This document shows, piece after piece, positions 5,974-7,050 of a stretch of 7,050 nt of DNA. Numbering within the stretch: the first letter of the stretch is position 1; every line of letters begins with the position of its first letter. Origin of the DNA: an uncultured Pseudobdellovibrionaceae bacterium (GTDB lineage Bacteria > Bdellovibrionota > Bdellovibrionia > Bdellovibrionales > Bdellovibrionaceae); NCBI GenBank assembly GCA_937900305.1, contig CALCCV010000423.1, positions 1-7,050 on the forward strand, given 5' to 3'. The notes beneath the pieces were generated by a model. It did not search any database and had not been told where the DNA came from. It saw only the letters and a program-made list of their open reading frames with translations. Both the position numbers and the translations under genes were made by a program.

Positions 5974-7035
5974 TCAATCTGACAAGATTTTTTTTCCCTT
6001 TTTAGCCAGCAGGGCCTTCGCCAAAAATCCTTGAGTTTCTTCAACCACCTGAAAGCCCGCCTCCTCCATCAACTCTCGCACCGGATGCAAAGTGTAGTCT
6101 TTGTAGAACGGCTCGTGAAAATCTTTGGGAAAATTCTCGAGCGCCCAATTCAAACGCGGCTGATCGTCTTTCTGCAAAGAATCCACGATGCCTATGTAGC
6201 CATCAGGTTTCAAAACTCGAAACGCTTCTTTCAATTGAGCGCGCCGAATCGCCAAGGGAATTTCGTGAAAAACAAAGCACGAGTAAACCGCATCGAAGGT
6301 CTCGTCCCGAAAGGGCAGATCCTCTCCAGCTCCCACCACCGTTTCGAGACGGGGCACTTGCACCTTGGCCCGCTCGAGGTACGAGGCTGACAAATCCATC
6401 GCCACAATCGAGGCCCGAGGATACGCCTTTCGCACGCTGCGGGTGAGGTTCCCACTCCCGGCCCCGACTTCTAAAAACTTCAGTCGCTGGCCCGGGCCGG
6501 CTTTGAGCTCTGCCCTCTTTTTCATCAGCGGAATGATCAGGCGCCTCATCGCATCGGCCGCTCCAGCGAATAAAATGTCGACCTGGGCGTCGTACAGCGC
6601 AGCCGATTCTTCCGACAGATATCCATCCGTTTGAAAATGAAAATTGCGCTGATAGTACTCGGGGTATTCGGCCAGATCTTCTCGCAGCGAGGGATGAAAA
6701 TCCTTGGTCGACTTCGTCTTTCGGCGTTTTTGAATTCGGCGACCATCCATCACCACTTTGGCGAAGTTCAACCACTGCGTCCACGGCGCCTCAAATTTCA
6801 AAACACTCATCGGATAGTCACCCTTAGAGACATGATAAGCATCCCGCTTCAGCAGATGAAGCAACTCTCGGTACAAAATTTCAAGCTCTTTGCGATCGCG
6901 TTTCGGCAGCGGCTTAGCGCCCGAAAATAAAACTCTCTCGAGAATCGGCAAACTCCACTGCTGGAGAGCGTATCCCATCGAGCGCGAAATATTGAAAACA
7001 AAAACCCCATTTTCCAGTGCTTTTTGAGTGGTCAT
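5974..7035 (-). CDS. Class I SAM-dependent methyltransferase (UbiE-like C-terminal domain, ~170-residue N-terminal extension)
   Basis: Residues ~185-290 of this 353-residue protein form a Rossmann methyltransferase core. Motif I FLEVGAGSGNLT is at 187-198, and the acidic strand end MDLS at 213-216 would bind the SAM ribose. GAGEDLPFRDETFDAVYS (235-252) covers motifs II/III, and FRVLKPDGYIGIVD (272-285) is the characteristic beta-strand region. The first ~170 residues are an additional, mostly helical part. It includes a basic patch (RRIQKRRK, 99-106) and the segment FHFQTDGYLSEESAALYD (132-149), which recurs before the core in related methyltransferases. The substrate cannot be told; small molecule or lipid is more likely than nucleic acid, by resemblance to UbiE. 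The ATG at 7035 has no clear Shine-Dalgarno. A TAA (7043-7045) 7 nt before it may be the stop of a closely packed upstream gene off the window. The coding end contains a run of eight A. First visible gene of the operon. Confidence 0.9.
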   Translation of the reverse strand: MTTQKALENGVFVFNISRSMGYALQQWSLPILERVLFSGAKPLPKRDRKELEILYRELLHLLKRDAYHVSKGDYPMSVLKFEAPWTQWLNFAKVVMDGRRIQKRRKTKSTKDFHPSLREDLAEYPEYYQRNFHFQTDGYLSEESAALYDAQVDILFAGAADAMRRLIIPLMKKRAELKAGPGQRLKFLEVGAGSGNLTRSVRKAYPRASIVAMDLSASYLERAKVQVPRLETVVGAGEDLPFRDETFDAVYSCFVFHEIPLAIRRAQLKEAFRVLKPDGYIGIVDSLQKDDQPRLNWALENFPKDFHEPFYKDYTLHPVRELMEEAGFQVVEETQGFLAKALLAKKGKKILSD

Positions 7036-7050
7036 GCTTTGATTAGGCCA

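Noticed and set aside
6203..6784. 193-codon minus-strand frame inside the methyltransferase gene
   Set aside because: Same-strand frame shadow; the overlapping frame carries all methyltransferase motifs.
1..7050. Mobile elements, CRISPR, tRNA or rRNA
   Set aside because: No transposase or integrase-like protein, no regularly spaced direct repeats, no terminal inverted repeats and no tRNA-like cloverleaf were seen; nearly all sequence is coding.

Overview
The window holds five protein-coding genes, all on the minus strand and almost end to end, with short non-coding gaps that contain recognisable control signals. No RNA gene, insertion sequence, phage gene or CRISPR array is visible. The source is a bacterium with a roughly balanced base composition. 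The very large lipoprotein with a metal-binding von Willebrand factor A (VWA) head, the bacterial deoxyhypusine-synthase-like enzyme and the overall gene style suggest Bdellovibrionota or another former deltaproteobacterial lineage. That placement is an inference from gene content, not proof.

In the direction of transcription (right to left) the layout has three parts. (1) An apparent operon runs from 7035 to 4112: a class I SAM-dependent methyltransferase, a deoxyhypusine-synthase-like enzyme (probably polyamine or homospermidine metabolism) and a MOSC-domain protein of the mARC/YcbX type. The first two genes are 39 nt apart. That gap carries a perfect 9-bp hairpin whose 3' arm contains the Shine-Dalgarno sequence of the second gene. 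The second and third genes are 2 nt apart. The operon ends in a strong intrinsic terminator (10-bp stem plus U-run) at 4022-4062. (2) A 1164-residue putative lipoprotein gene (427-3921) has its own candidate promoter, and a 9-bp palindrome lies over the -35 hexamer. The protein reads as a lipid anchor, a stalk of about seven Ig-like modules (six of them with one cysteine pair each), and a VWA domain with an intact MIDAS near the C-terminus. (3) The start of a class II aldolase/adducin-family gene runs off the left edge. It may be transcribed from a promoter so close to its ATG that the mRNA would be leaderless.

The lipoprotein looks like an outer-membrane, surface-displayed adhesin or sensor. 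The operon looks like small-molecule metabolism: SAM chemistry, polyamine transfer and molybdenum-cofactor-dependent reduction. Nothing here proves a new multi-gene system. The items most worth a second look are the RBS-masking hairpin before the deoxyhypusine-synthase-like gene, the operator-like palindrome over the adhesin promoter, and the disulfide-patterned stalk of the adhesin.
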